NCBI RefSeq assembly: GCF_947179515.1
Contig: NC_067473.1
Span: forward strand, 91,767,850 to 91,831,849
Direction: 5' to 3'
DNA length: 64,000 nucleotides
Source of the DNA: Apodemus sylvaticus
Taxonomy: Eukaryota > Chordata > Mammalia > Rodentia > Muridae
The notes under the pieces were generated by a model, which saw only the letters and a list, made by a program, of their open reading frames with translations, had not been told where the DNA came from and searched no databases. Each line of letters opens with the position of its first letter. Within the stretch, counting starts at the first letter, position 1. Below are positions 23,551 through 35,478 of this stretch, one piece after another. The translations under genes and the position numbers were made by a program.

Positions 23551-26500
23551 CCTAGAAAACTGGAATACTCAAAACATAATCCACACATCAAATGAGATAT
23601 AAGAAGAAAGGAGGAGTGGCCCCTGGTTCTGGAAAGACTCAGTGAAACAGTATTCGGCAAAACCAGAACGGGGAAGTGGGACGGGGTGGGAGGGAGGACA
23701 GGTGAAGAGAAGGGGGCTTAGGGGACTTTCGGGGAGTGGGGGGGCTAGAAAAGGGGAAATCATTTGAAATGTAAATAAATTATATCGAATTAAAAACAAT
23801 TAAAAAAAAAAAGACATAGACAGACTGGATACGGAAACAGGACCCTACAATTTGCTGTATACAGGAGACACACCTCAGTGTCAAAGATAAAAGCTACCTT
23901 AGAGTAAAAGGCTGGAAGACAATCTTACAAGCCAATGGTCACAGGAAATGAGCAGGAGTAGCCATTCTAATATCAGATAAAATTGACTTTCAACCTAAAG
24001 TCATCAAAAGAGACACAGAAGGACACTTCTTGCTGGTCAAAGGAAAAATCCACCAAGAAGAACTTTCAATTCTGAACATCTATGCGCCAAATGCAAAGGC
24101 ACCCTCATTCGTAAAAGAAACTTTACTAAAGCTCAAAGCACACATTGCACCTAACACAATAATTGTGGGGGACTTCAACACTCCACTTTCCTCAATGGAC
24201 CGATCGGGAAAACAGAAACTAAACAGAGACACAGTAAAACTAATTGAAGCTTTGGACCAATTGGATTTGACTGATATTTATAGAACATTTCACCCTAAAG
24301 CAAAAGAATATACCTTTTTCTCAGCACCTCATGGTACCTTCTCCAAAATTGACCATATAATTGGACACAAGGCAGACCTCAACAAATATAAGATGATCGA
24401 ACTAATCCCATGCCTCCTATCAGATCACTATGGTGTAAGAGTGATTTTCAATAGCAACAAAAACAACATATACATGGAGGCTGAATAATACTCTACTCAA
24501 TGACACCTTGACCAAAGAAGAAATAAAGAAATCAGAGACTTTTTAGAATTTAATGAAAATCAAGGCACAACATACCCAAATCTTTGGGACACAATGAAAG
24601 CAGTGCTAAGAGGTAAACTCATAGCCCTGAGTGCCTCCAAAAAGAAAATGGAGAGAGCATACACTAGCAGCATAATGACACACCTGAAAGTCCTGGAACA
24701 AAAAGAAGCCAATTCACCCAGGAGGAGTAGAAGGCAGGAAATCATCAAACTCAGGGCTGAAATCAATCAATTGGAAACAAAGCAAACCATACAAAGAATT
24801 AACGAATCCAGGAGCTGGTTCTTTGAGAAAATCAACAAGATAGATAAACCCTTAGCCAGACTGACCAAAGGGCACAGAGAAAGTATCCAAATTAACAAAC
24901 TTAGAAATGAAAAGGGAGCTATAACAATGGAAACTGAGGAAATCCAAAAAATCATCAGATCCTACTACAAGAGCCTATACTCAACACAACTGGAGAATCT
25001 GGAGGAAATGGACAATTTCCTTGACAGATACCAAATACCAAAATTGAATCAGGACCAAATAGATCATCTAAACAGTCCCATAACGCCTAAAGAAATAGAA
25101 GGAGTCATAGAAAGTCTTCCAACCAAAAAAAGCACAGGACCAGATGGTTTCAATGCAGAATTCTATCAGACCTTCAAAGAAGAGTTAACACCAATACTCT
25201 TCAAACTATTCCACAAAATAGAAACAGAAGGAACACTACCCAATTCCTTCTACGAAGCCACAATTACGCTGATACCAAAGCCACAGAAAGATCCAACAAA
25301 GAAAGAGAACTTCCGACCAACTTCCCTTATGAACATCGATGCAAAAATACTCAATAAAATTCTTGCCAACCGAATCCAAGAACACATCAAAACGATCATC
25401 CACCATGATCAAGTAGGCTTTATCCCGGGAATGCAGGGTTGGTTTAATATACGGAAATCCATCAATGCAATCCACTACATAAACAAACTCAAAGAAAAAA
25501 ACCACATGGTCATTTCATTGGATGCTGAAAAAGCATTTGACAAAATTCAGCATCCTTTCATGCTTAAAGTCTTGGAAAGAACAGGAATTCAAGGCCCATA
25601 CCTAAACATAGTAAAAGCAATATACAGCAAACTGGTAGCCAGCATCAAACTAAATGGAGAGAAACTTGAAGCAATCCCACTAAAATCAGGGACTAGACAG
25701 GGCTGCCCCCTCTCTCTTTATCTTTTCAATATTGTACTTGAGGTACTAGCTCGGGCAATTCGACAACATAAGGAGGTCAAAGGGATACAAATTGGAAAGG
25801 AAGAAGTCAAACTATCATTATTTGCAGATGACATGATAGTCTACCTAAGTGACCCAATAAACTCCACTAGAGAACAACTACAGCTGATAAACAACTTCAG
25901 CAAAGTGGCAGGTTATTAAATCAATTCAAGCAAATCAGTGGCCTTCCTATACTCAAAGGATAAGCAGGCAGAGAAAGAAATTAGGGAAATGACCCCCTTC
26001 ACAATAGCCACAAACAGTATAAAGTATCTTGGGGTGCCTCTTACCAAACATGTGAAAGATCTTTACGACAAGAACTTCAAGACTCTGAAGAAGGAAATGG
26101 AAGAAGACCTCAAAAAATGGGAAAACCTCCCATGCTCATGGATCGCCAGAATCAATATAGTTAAAATGGCCATTTTGCCAAAAGCAATATACAGATTCAA
26201 TGCAATACCCATCAAAATCCCAACTCAATTCTTCACAGAGTTAGAAAAAGCAATTAACAAATTCATCTGGAATAACAAAAAACCCAGGATAGCTAAAACT
26301 ATTCTCAGCAACAAAAGAAATTCTGGGGGAATCTATCCCTGACCTCAAGCAATACTACAGAGCAATAGTGTTAAAAACTGCATGGTATTGGTACAGTGAC
26401 AGGCAGGCAGATCAATGGAACAGGATTGAAGATCCAGAAATAAACCCACACACCTATGGCCACTTGATCCTCGACAAAGGGGCTGAAAACATCCAATGGA

Positions 26501-27967
26501 AAAAAGATAGCCTTTTCAACAAATGGTGCTGGTTCAGCTGGAGGTCCGCATGCAGAAGAATGCGGAATTGATCCATCTTTATCGCCTTGTACTAAGCTCA
26601 ACTCCAAATGGATCAAGGACCTCCACATAAAGCCAGACTCTCTGAAGCTAATAGAAAAGAAACTGGGGAAGACCCTTGAGGACATTGGTACAGGGAGAAA
26701 ATTTCTGAACAGAACACCAATAGCGTATGCTCTAATATCAATAATTGACAAATGGGACCTCATAAAGTTACAAAGTTTCTGTAAGGCAAAGGACACCATC
26801 AAGAGGACAAATCGGCAACCAACAAATTGGGAAAAGATCTTCACCAATCCTACATCAGATAGAGGGCTAATATCCAATATATATAAAGAACTTAAGAAGT
26901 TAGACTCCAGAAAACCAAACAACCCTATTAAAAAATGGGGTACAGAGTTAAACAGGGAATTCTCACCTGAAGAACTTCGGATGGCGGAGAAGCATCTTAA
27001 AAAATGCTCAACTTTATTAGTCATTAGGGAAATGCAAATCAAAACAACCCTGAGATTTCACCTTACACCAGTCAGAATGGCTAAGATTAAAAATTCAGGA
27101 GACAGCAGGTGTTGGAGAGGATGTGGAGAAAGAGGAACACTCCTCCACTGCTGGTGGGGTTGCAAATTGGTACAACCACTCTGGAAATCAGTCTGGCGGT
27201 TCCTCAGAAAACTGGGCACCTCACTTCCAGAAGATCCTGCTATACCACTCCTGGGCATATACCCAGAGGATTCCCCACCATGTAATAAGGATACATGCTC
27301 TACTATGTTCATAGCAGCCCTATTTATAATTGCCAGATGCTGGAAAGAACCCAGGTATCCCTCAACAGAAGAGTGGATGCAAAAAATGTGGTATATCTAC
27401 ACAATGGAGTACTACTCAGCCATTAGAAACAACGAATTCATGAAATTCTTAGGCAAGTGGATGGAGCTAGAGAACATCACACTAAGTGAAGTAACCCAGA
27501 CTCAAAAGGTGACTCATGGTATGCACTCACTAATAAGTGGATATTAACCTAGAAAACTGGAATACCCCAAACATAATTCATACATAAAATGAGGTACAAG
27601 AAGAAAGGAGGAGTGGCCCCTTGTTCTAGAAAGACTCAGTGAAGAAGTATAGGGCAAAACCAGAACGGGGATGTGGGAAGGGGTGGGTGGGAGGACAGGG
27701 GGAGAAAAGGGGGCTTATGGGACTTTTGGGGAGTGGGGGGGCTAGAAAAGGGGAAATCATTTGAAATGTAAATAAAAAATATATCGAATAAAAAAAAGAG
27801 CACTTAATTGCTCTTAGGAAGGTCCTGAGTTCAAATCCCAGCAACCACATGGTGGCTCACAATCACCAGTAATGAGATCTGACACCTTCTTCTGGTGTGT
27901 CTGAGGAAAGCTACAGTGTACTTACATATAATAAATAAATAAATCTTTAAAAAAGTTTAAATAATGA

Positions 27968-28251
27968 TACGTTTTCTCTTATTATTTTGGCTATAGGCTT
28001 GGGAATAGGGAACCTTGAAACTTTGGGGAACAATTGTAATACTTGATTCTTTGTGGGGCATGGTTACTCTTTTGAGTTTGATTTGGCAATGATTATACAA
28101 TGTCTTTTCTAATCTGCTTTTGGAGTATCAATAAAATACTGGGGCAAGAAAAAGGCAAGAGAGCCTGTAGAGAGCAAATGAGAAGTATGTGAGGTGAATG
28201 TGGAGAGCGAATGAAGAGTGGGAGACAGAGAACATGAGAAGAGCATGGAAA
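27968..28251. other. Unique-looking DNA
   Basis: Native flank of the B2. It contains a TCAATAAAATAC polyadenylation-like word near 28128 but no recognisable gene. A GAGAATG-rich stretch at 28190-28251 leads into the minisatellite. Confidence 0.5.
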
Positions 28252-29578
28252 GACTGAGTGAGGAGAGAATGTGAGGTGTGTGTGGAGAGTGTGTGTGAGA
28301 GTAAAAGGGGACTGTGTGTGAGGTGTGTGTGGAGAGTGTGTGAGAGTGAAAGGGGACTGTGTGTGAGGTGTGTGTGGAGAGTGTGTGAGAGTGAAAGGGG
28401 ACTGTGTGTGAGGTGTGTGTGGAGAGTGTGTGAGAGTGAAAGGGGACTGTGTGTGAGGTGTGTGTGGAGAGTGTGTGAGAGTGAAAGGGGACTGTGTGTG
28501 AGGTGTGTGTGGAGAGTGTGTGAGAGTGAAAGGGGACTGTGTGTGAGGTGTGTGTGGAGAGTGTGTGAGAGTGAAAGGGGACTGTGTGTGAGGTGTGTGT
28601 GGAGAGTGTGTATGAGAGTGAAAGGGGACTATGTGTGAGGTGTGTGTGGAGAGTGTGTGAGAGGTAAAGGGGACTGTGTGTGAGGTGTGTGTGGAGAGTG
28701 TGTGTGTGAGTGAAAGGGGACTGTGTGTGAGGTGTGTGTGGAGAGTGTGTATGAGAGTGAAAGGGGACTGTGTGTGAGGTGTGTGTGGAGAGTGTGTATG
28801 AGAGTGAAAGGGGACTGTGTGTGAGGTGTGTGTGGAGAGTGTGTGAGAGTGAAAGGGGACTGTGTGTGAGGTGTGTGTGGAGAGTGTGTGAGAGTGAAAG
28901 GGGACTGTGTGTGAGGTGTGTGTGGAGAGTGTGTGAGAGTGAAAGGGGACTGTGTGTGAGGTGTGTGTGGAGAGTGTGTATGAGAGTGAAAGGGGACTGT
29001 GTGTGAGGTGTGTGTGGAGAGTGTGTATGAGAGTGAAAGGGGACTGTGTGTGAGGTGTGTGTGGAGAGTGAGAGTGAAAGGGGACTATGTGTGAGGTGTG
29101 TGTGGAGAGTGTGTGAGAGTGAAAGGGGACTGTGTGTGAGGTGTGTGTGGAGAATGTGTGTGAGAGTGAAAGGGGACTGTGTGTGAGGTGTGTGTGGAGA
29201 GTGTGTGTGTGAGTGAAAGGGGACTGTGTGTGAGGTGTGTGTGGAGAGTGTGTGTGTGAGTGAAAGGGGACTGTGTGTGAGGTGTGTGTGGAGAGTGTGT
29301 GAGAGTGAAAGGGGACTGTGTGTGAGGTGTGTGGAGAGTGTGTGTGAGAATGAAAGGGGACTGTGTGTGGAGAGTGTGTGAGAGTGAAAGGGGACTGTGT
29401 GTGAGGTGTGTGTGGAGAGTGTGTGTGAGAGTGAAAGGGGACTGTGTGTGAGGTGTGTGTGGAGAGTGTGTGAGAGGTAAAGGGGACTGTGTGTGAGGTG
29501 TGTGTGGAGAGTGTGTGTGTGAGTGAAAGGGGACTGTGTGTGAGGTGTGTGTGGAGAGTGTGTGAGAGAGTGAAAGGG
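28252..29578. repeat. 45-bp minisatellite, about 29 copies
   Basis: Unit core GTGAAAGGGGACTGTGTGTG followed by AGGTGTGTGTGGAGAGTGTG and TGAGA, period 45 bp. Because 45 is divisible by three, every stop-free frame repeats as 15 residues. This produces frames of about 500 codons (histidine/serine/threonine-rich on the minus strand, RVCESERGLCVRCVW on the plus strand), which are not genes. Variants include TGTATGAGAG, TGTGTGTGAG and GAGAGGTAAAGG. The plus strand is extremely poor in C (about one per unit). Confidence 0.97.
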
Positions 29579-29825
29579 GAGTGGACAGAGGAATGTAGGA
29601 GCATGAGAATTCAAGAAAATAAAAGTGCACAGGAGAAAAGCAGAGTGCACAGGAGAATGCAGAGTGTATGCAGCCTCAAGCTGCGGTTGAATGAGCGAGA
29701 GAGGAGAAAAAAATTGCCTGTCAGCTTGTACCCAAAAATGTCGTCTGCATATATTTATTATGAGCCTTCCAGATATCCCTGCTTCCAGTTGAGAACTCAG
29801 ATCCTGTGTTGAGGCAGGACTCCGA
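29579..29825. other. Short unclassified stretch
   Basis: Lies between the minisatellite and L1-F. Nothing recognised. Confidence 0.5.
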
Positions 29826-32140
29826 CAGGTATACCCAGGAGTGGTATAGATAGGTCTTCCGGTAGAACTTTCTAATTCTCTGAGGAACAGCCAAACTATT
29901 TTCCAGAGTGGTTGTACCAGTTTGCAATCCTACTGGCAATGGAGGAGTGTTCCTCTTTCTCCACATGCTCACCAGTATTTGCTGTCACCTGAGTTTTTGA
30001 TCTTAGCCATTCTGACTAGTGTGATGTGGAATCTCAGGGTTGTTTTGATCTGCATTTCCCTGATGACTAAGGACTTTGAACTATTCTTTAAGTGTTTCTT
30101 GGCCATTTGAGATACTTCTGTTGTGAATTCTGTTTAGTTCTGAAACCCATTTTTTAATTGAGATGTTTTGTTTTTTGGAGTTTAAATTCTTGAGTTCTTT
30201 ATATATTTTGGATATTCGTCCTGTATAGGATGTAGGGTTATAAAGATTTTTTCCCAATATGTATGTAGGTTGCTCATTTGTCCTATTGATGGTGACTTTT
30301 GCCTTACAGAAGCTTTTCAGTTTAGTAAGGTCCCATTTATCAATTGTTGATCTTAGAGCCTGAGTCATTGGTGTTCTGTTCAGGAAATTTTCCCCTGTGC
30401 CAATGAATTCAAGGCTCTTTCCACTTTTTCTTCTGTCATATTCAATGTATCTGGTTTTATGTGGAGGTCCTTGATCCACTTGAGCTTTGTGCAAGGTGAT
30501 AAATATGGATATATTTTCATTATTTTGCATACAGATTGCCAGTTAGACCAGCATCATTTATTGAAGATGTTTTCCATTGTCCACTGTATGGTTTTGGCTT
30601 CTCTGTTAAAGATCAAATGTTTATAGTTGTGTGGGATTATTTCTGGATCTTCAATTCTATTCCACTGACCTACCTGTCTGGCTCTGTACTAATAGCATGA
30701 GGTCTTTATCATTTATGCTTTGTAGTACAGCTTTAGGTCAGGGATGGTGATTTCCCTAGAAGATATTGTATTGTTGAGAAATTCAGGCTATCCTGGATTT
30801 CTTTTTTAAGTATAAAGTTGAGAATTGCCCTTTCTAGATCTGGGCAGATTTGAGCTGGAATTTTGATGGGGATTGCATAGAATCTGTATATTCCTTTTGA
30901 TAAGATGGCCATTTCACTACATTAATTCTACCTATCTTTCCATCTTCTGAGGTCTTCTCCAATTTCATTCTTTAGGGACTTGAGCTTCTTGTCATACAGA
31001 TCTTTCAGTTGTTTGGTAAGAGTCACACCAAGATATTTTATATTATTTGTGGCTACAGGGAAGGGTGTTGCTTTTCTAATTTCTTTCTCAGCCAGTTTGT
31101 CATTGGTATAAAGGAACGCTGCTGATGTTTTGAGTTAATTTTATATCCAACCACATTGCTGAAGTTGTTTGTCAGCTCTAAGTATTCTCTGGTAGAATTT
31201 TGGGGGTTACTTAAGCATACTATCGCATCATCTGCAAACAGCAATACGTTGACTTCTTCCTTTCCAATTTTTATTCCCTTGATTTCCTTTTGTTGTCTAA
31301 TTGCTCGGGATAGAACTTCAAGTACTATATTGAACAGATAAGGTAGAGAGTGGGCAGCTTTGTCTTGTCCCCGATTTTAGTGGTATTGCTTCTAGTTTTA
31401 ACTTGATGTTGGCTACTGGTTTGTTATATATTGCTTTTATTATGTTTCAGTATATACCATGAATTTCTGATATTTCCAAGGCTTTTAGCATGAAGGGGTA
31501 TTGTATTTTGTTGAAGGCTTTTTCAGAATCTAATCAGATGATCATGTGACTTTTTCCCCTTGAGTTTGTTTATGTAGTGGATTACATATATTGAACCATC
31601 CCTGTATCCCTGGGATAAAGCCTACTTGATTATGATGGGCGATGGTTTTGATGTGTTCTTGGATTAAGTTTGAAAATTTTAATGAGTATTTTTGCATCAA
31701 TATTCATAGAGGAAATTAGTCTGAAGTTCTCTTTCTTTGTTGTGTTTTTGTATGGTTTAGTTATCAGAGTAACTGTGGCTTCATAGAATAAGCTAGGTAG
31801 TGTTCCTTCTGTTTCTATTTTGTGGGCGCTATTTTGAGGAATATCGGTATTAGCTATTATTTGAAGGTATGGTGGAATTCTGCAAAAACAAAACAAAACA
31901 CCCCCCACAAAAAACCCTACCTGGCACTGGGATTTTATTTTAAATGAGAGATTTTTTAATGACTATATCTATTTCATTAGGGGTTATGGGACAATTTATA
32001 TAGTTACCTGATCTTGATTTGACTTTGGTGCATGGTATCTATCAATCATTTCATCTAGATTTTTCAATTTTGTTGAATATAGGCTTTTGTAGTAAGCTCT
32101 GATGGCTTTTTTGAATTACCTCAATTTGTGATGCTATTTG
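29826..32140 (-). mobile_element. Old L1 ORF2 segment (L1-F)
   Basis: Minus-strand ORF2 from near the C-terminus (left) into the reverse-transcriptase domain (right). Its relics include LFADDAIVCLSNP at about 31190-31244 and IDKWDLTKLKSFCKAK at about 30310-30360. Many frameshifts and stops. No 3' UTR is present at the left edge, so its 3' end is missing. It is cut at the right by the 3' end of L1-G. Confidence 0.9.
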
Positions 32141-34885
32141 TGATTTTTAAATTGGATATTTTCTTTATTTACTTTTTCCCCAGTTTTCCCCTGGGAAAAA
32201 CCCCCTTATCCCATCCCACCTCCCCTGCTTCTATGAGGGTCCTTCCCCCAGTAATCCCACTCCCACCTCACCACCCTGGCATTCCCCTATACTGGGGCAT
32301 CAGTCCTTCACAGGACCAAGGGCCTCCCCTTCAAATGATGACCAACAAGATCATCTCCTCTGCTACATATGTGACAGGAGCCATGGGTCTCTCCATTTGT
32401 AAATATTTGGTTGGTGGTTTATATGATCATCTGATTAAATGCTGAAAACCAGCTCTGGCAGGTCTGGTTAGTTGATATTGTTGTTCTTCCTATGGAGTGC
32501 AAGGAACCCCATAGGAAGAACATTCAGTCCATTTTTTAACTCTTCCATTGGGGGCCTTATGCTCAGTCCAATGGTTGGCTGTGAGCATCTGCCTCTATAT
32601 TTGTCAGGCACTGACAGAGCCTCTCAGGAGACAGCTATATCAGGTTCCTGTCAGCAAGCACTTTTTGGCATTCACAGTAGTGTCTGTGTTTGGTGACTGT
32701 ATATGGGATGGATCCCTAGTTGGGGCAGTCTCTAGATGGCCTTTCCTCCAGTCTCTACTCCACACTTTGTCTCTGTATTTCCTCCCATTAGTATTTTGTT
32801 TCCCCCTTCTGAGAAGGAACAAAGTATCCAACTGATTTCCAGAGTGGTCGTACCAGGTTGCAATCCCACCAACAATTAAGGAGTGTTCCTCTTTCTCCAC
32901 ATCCTCACCAGCATCTACTGTCATCTGAGGTTTTGATTGTAGCCATTCTGAGTAGTGTGAGGTAGAAACTCCAGGTAGTTTTGATTTACATTTCCCTGAT
33001 GATTAAGGATGTTCATCATTTCTTTAGATGCTTCTCAGCCATTCAATATTCCTGAGTTGAGAATTCTTTATTTAGCTATGTACCCCCATTTTTAATAGGG
33101 TTATTGCATTCTCTGGAGTCTAATTTCTTGAGTTCTTTGTATATATTGGATATTAGGCCTATATCAGATGTAGAAAGGGTAAAGACCTTTTCCCAATCTG
33201 TTGGTTGTTGTTCTGTCCTATTGACAGTGTCCTTTGCCTTACGAATGCTTTGCAATTTTATGAGGTCCCATTTGTTGATTGTTGATCATAGAGCATAACC
33301 CATAGGTGTTTTTTTTTTTTTTCAGGAAAATGTTCCCTGTGCCTATGTGTTCAAGGCTCTTCTCCAGTTTCTCTTGTATTAATATTAGTGTATCTGGTTT
33401 TACATGGAGGTCCTTGATCCACTTGGACTTGAGCTTTGTACAAGAAGATCAGAATGGATTGATTTGCATTCGTCTACATGTTAACTACCAGTTGAACCAG
33501 TACCATTTGTTGACAATGCTGTCGTTTTTTCACTGGATTGTTTTAGCTTCTTTGTTAAAGATCAAGTTACCATAGGTGTGTGGGTTCATTTCTGGTTCTT
33601 CAATTCTGTTCCATTGATTTACCTGCCTGTCTCTGTATGAATACCATGCAGTTTTTATCACTATTGCTCTGTAGTACAGCTTGAAGTCAGGGATGGTGAT
33701 TCCTCCAGAAGTTATTTTATTGTTCAGAGTAGTTTCACTATTCTGGTTTATTTTGTAATTCCAAATGAATTTGGAAATTGCTCTTTATCACTCTATGAAG
33801 AATTGAGTTGTAATTTTGATGGGGATTGCATTAAATCTATAGATTGCTTTTGGCAATATGGCCATTTTTGCTATATCAATCCTGCTACGCATGGGAGATC
33901 TTTCCATCTTCTGAGATCTTCAATTTTGTTTTTCAGAGACTTGAAGTTCTTGTCATACAGATCTTTCACTTCCTTGGTTAGAGTCACACCAAGGTATTTT
34001 ATTTATTTGTGACTATTGTGAAGGGTTTCATTTCCCTAATTTCTTTCTGAGCTTTTTAGCCTTTGAGTATACTAAGGCTACTAATTTGTTTGAGTTAGTT
34101 TTATATCCAGCTACTTTGCTGAAGTTGTTTGTCAGGTTTAGGAGTTCACTGGTAGAATTTTTTGGGTCACTTAAGTGTACTATTATGTCTTCTGCAAATA
34201 GTGATACTTTGACTTCATCCTTTTCAATTTGTATCTCGTTGACCTCCTTTTGTTCTCTACTTGCTTTGGCTAGGACTTAGAGTACTATATTGAACATGTA
34301 GGGAGAGAGAGGGCAGCCTTGTTTAGTCCCTGCTTTTGGTGGGATGACCTCAAGTTTCTCTCCAGTTAGTTTGATGTTGGCTACTGGTTTGTTGTGTATT
34401 GCTTTTACTGTGGGACTTGAATGCCTGATCTTTCCAAGACTTTTACCATGAAGGGGTGTTGAATTCTGCCAAACACTATTTCAGCATCTAATGAAATGAT
34501 TATGTGGTTTTTTTGAGTTTGTTTATATAGTGGATTACATTGATGGATTTCTGTGTATTGAACCATCCCTGCATCCTGGGATGAAGCATACTTGATCACG
34601 GTGGATGATCATTTTTATGTGTTCTTTGACTTGGGTTTCAAGAATTTTATTGAGTATTTTTGTAGCAATGCTCATAAGGGAACTTGGTCTGAAATTCTCT
34701 TTCTTTGTTAGGTCTTCATGTGATTTAGGTGTAAGCATAATTGTGGCTTCATAGAATGAATTGAGTAGTGTTCCTTCTGTTACTATTTTGTGGAATAGTT
34801 TGAAGAGTATTGGTGTTAGACCTCCTTTGAAGGTCTGATATAATTCTGCACTAAATCATAATGGTCCTGGGCTTTTGGTTAGGAG

Positions 34886-34889
34886 ATAT

Positions 34890-34925
<36 letters not shown>

Positions 34926-35478
34926 TTTTTTATTAGATATATTCTTTATTTACATTTCAAATGCTGTTCCCTTTCCTGGTCTCCCCAAACCCCCTAACCC
35001 ATCTCCCCTCCCCCTGCTCACCAATCCACCCACTCCTGCTTCCCTGTCCTGGCATTCCCTATACTGGGGCATCTAATCTTCTCAGAACCTCTAATGCTTC
35101 CCTTTAATGTCCAACAAGGCCATCCTCTGCTGCATATTCATCTGGAGTCATGGGTCCTTCCATGTGTACTCTTTGGTTTATGGTTTAGTACCTGGGAACT
35201 CAGGATACTGGTTGGTTCATATTGTTGGTCCTCCTATGGCACTGTAAACACCTTCACCTTGGGACCTTTCTCTAGCTCCTTCATTGGGGACCCTGTGCTC
35301 AATTCAATGGTTGGCTGATAGTGTCCCCCTCTGTATTTGTCATGCCCTGGCAGAGCCTCCCAGGTGACAGTGATAACAGGCTCCTGTCAGCAAGCACTTG
35401 TTAGCATCCACAATAGTGTCTGGGTTTGGTAACTGTATATGTGAAGGATCCCTAGGTGGGGCAGTCTTTGGATGGTCT
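34886..35478 (-). mobile_element. L1 3' UTR insertion (L1-H) in L1-G
   Basis: A (TTTA)n-expanded tail (34886-34924) precedes ACATTTCAAATGCTGTTCCC and an L1 3' UTR only. The flanks TTGGTTAGGAGA and TTGATTGGGAGA are diverged copies of one target. L1-G ORF2 sequence is continuous across it. Confidence 0.88.

Larger units (their letters stand above)
19665..23807 (+). mobile_element. Internally deleted L1 (L1-B) inserted in L1-A ORF2
   Basis: Target copies AAAAAGACATAGAC at 19651-19664 and 23808-23821 bound this insertion. It has its own GC-rich 5' UTR (19665 to about 20709) joined directly to the middle of ORF2 (from about 20711), so ORF1, the spacer and the endonuclease-coding part are missing. 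The rest of ORF2, a ~257-bp 3' UTR and an A tail follow. The 5' UTR is related to, but distinct from, that of L1-A and L1-C. It must have been copied in trans, since it lacks ORF1 and endonuclease. Confidence 0.95.
19586..27547 (+). pseudogene. L1-A ORF2, interrupted and mutated
   Basis: ORF2 (endonuclease, reverse transcriptase, C-terminal cysteine-rich region) starts at 19586, is split after about 26 codons by L1-B, and resumes at 23808. Beyond the insertion it has an in-frame TGA near 23947, indels around 24470-24550, a TAA at 25917-25919 where L1-C encodes GYKI, a frameshift near 26330 and more indels before the stop at 27545-27547. The endonuclease GDFNTPLSS and the RT motif FADDMIVYL remain recognisable. 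The CWRGCGERGTLLHCWWGC motif is intact near the end. Confidence 0.95.
16929..27795 (+). mobile_element. Full-length L1 (L1-A), interrupted by L1-B
   Basis: A complete L1 of about 6.7 kb once L1-B (19665-23807) is removed. Order: 5' UTR 16929-18294, ORF1 18295-19524, 61-bp spacer, ORF2 from 19586, stop at 27545-27547, 3' UTR of ~245 bp, A tail. The perfect 15-bp duplication AAGAGCACTTAATTG lies at 16914-16928 and 27796-27810. It resembles L1-C over its whole length, with the same 5' UTR organisation. Both ORFs are broken, so it cannot retrotranspose by itself. Confidence 0.97.
16887..27951 (+). mobile_element. B2 SINE split by L1-A
   Basis: Left part 16887-16928 (GGGCTGGAGAGATGGCTCAG, A-box side) and right part 27811-27951 (GAGTTCAAATCCC B-box, tail AATAAATAAATAAATC) rebuild one B2. 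The B2's own 16-bp duplication AAAGTTTAAATAATGA is perfect at 16871-16886 and 27952-27967. The L1 insertion puts the two internal pol III promoter boxes nearly 11 kb apart, so the B2 promoter should be dead. Confidence 0.97.

Noticed and set aside
28258..29006. Cysteine-rich plus-strand frames with RVCESERGLCVRCVW repeats, resembling a metal-binding protein
   Set aside because: The same minisatellite read on the other strand, with no start context or non-repetitive domain.
28252..29578. Regularly repeated array as a CRISPR-like locus
   Set aside because: Units are contiguous with no spacers. The genome is a rodent and no cas-like genes exist.
28093..29650. Two minus-strand frames of 503 and 513 codons rich in His, Ser, Thr and Pro
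   Set aside because: They are readings of the 45-bp minisatellite, which is open in several frames at once because the period is a multiple of three. The residues repeat every 15 positions.
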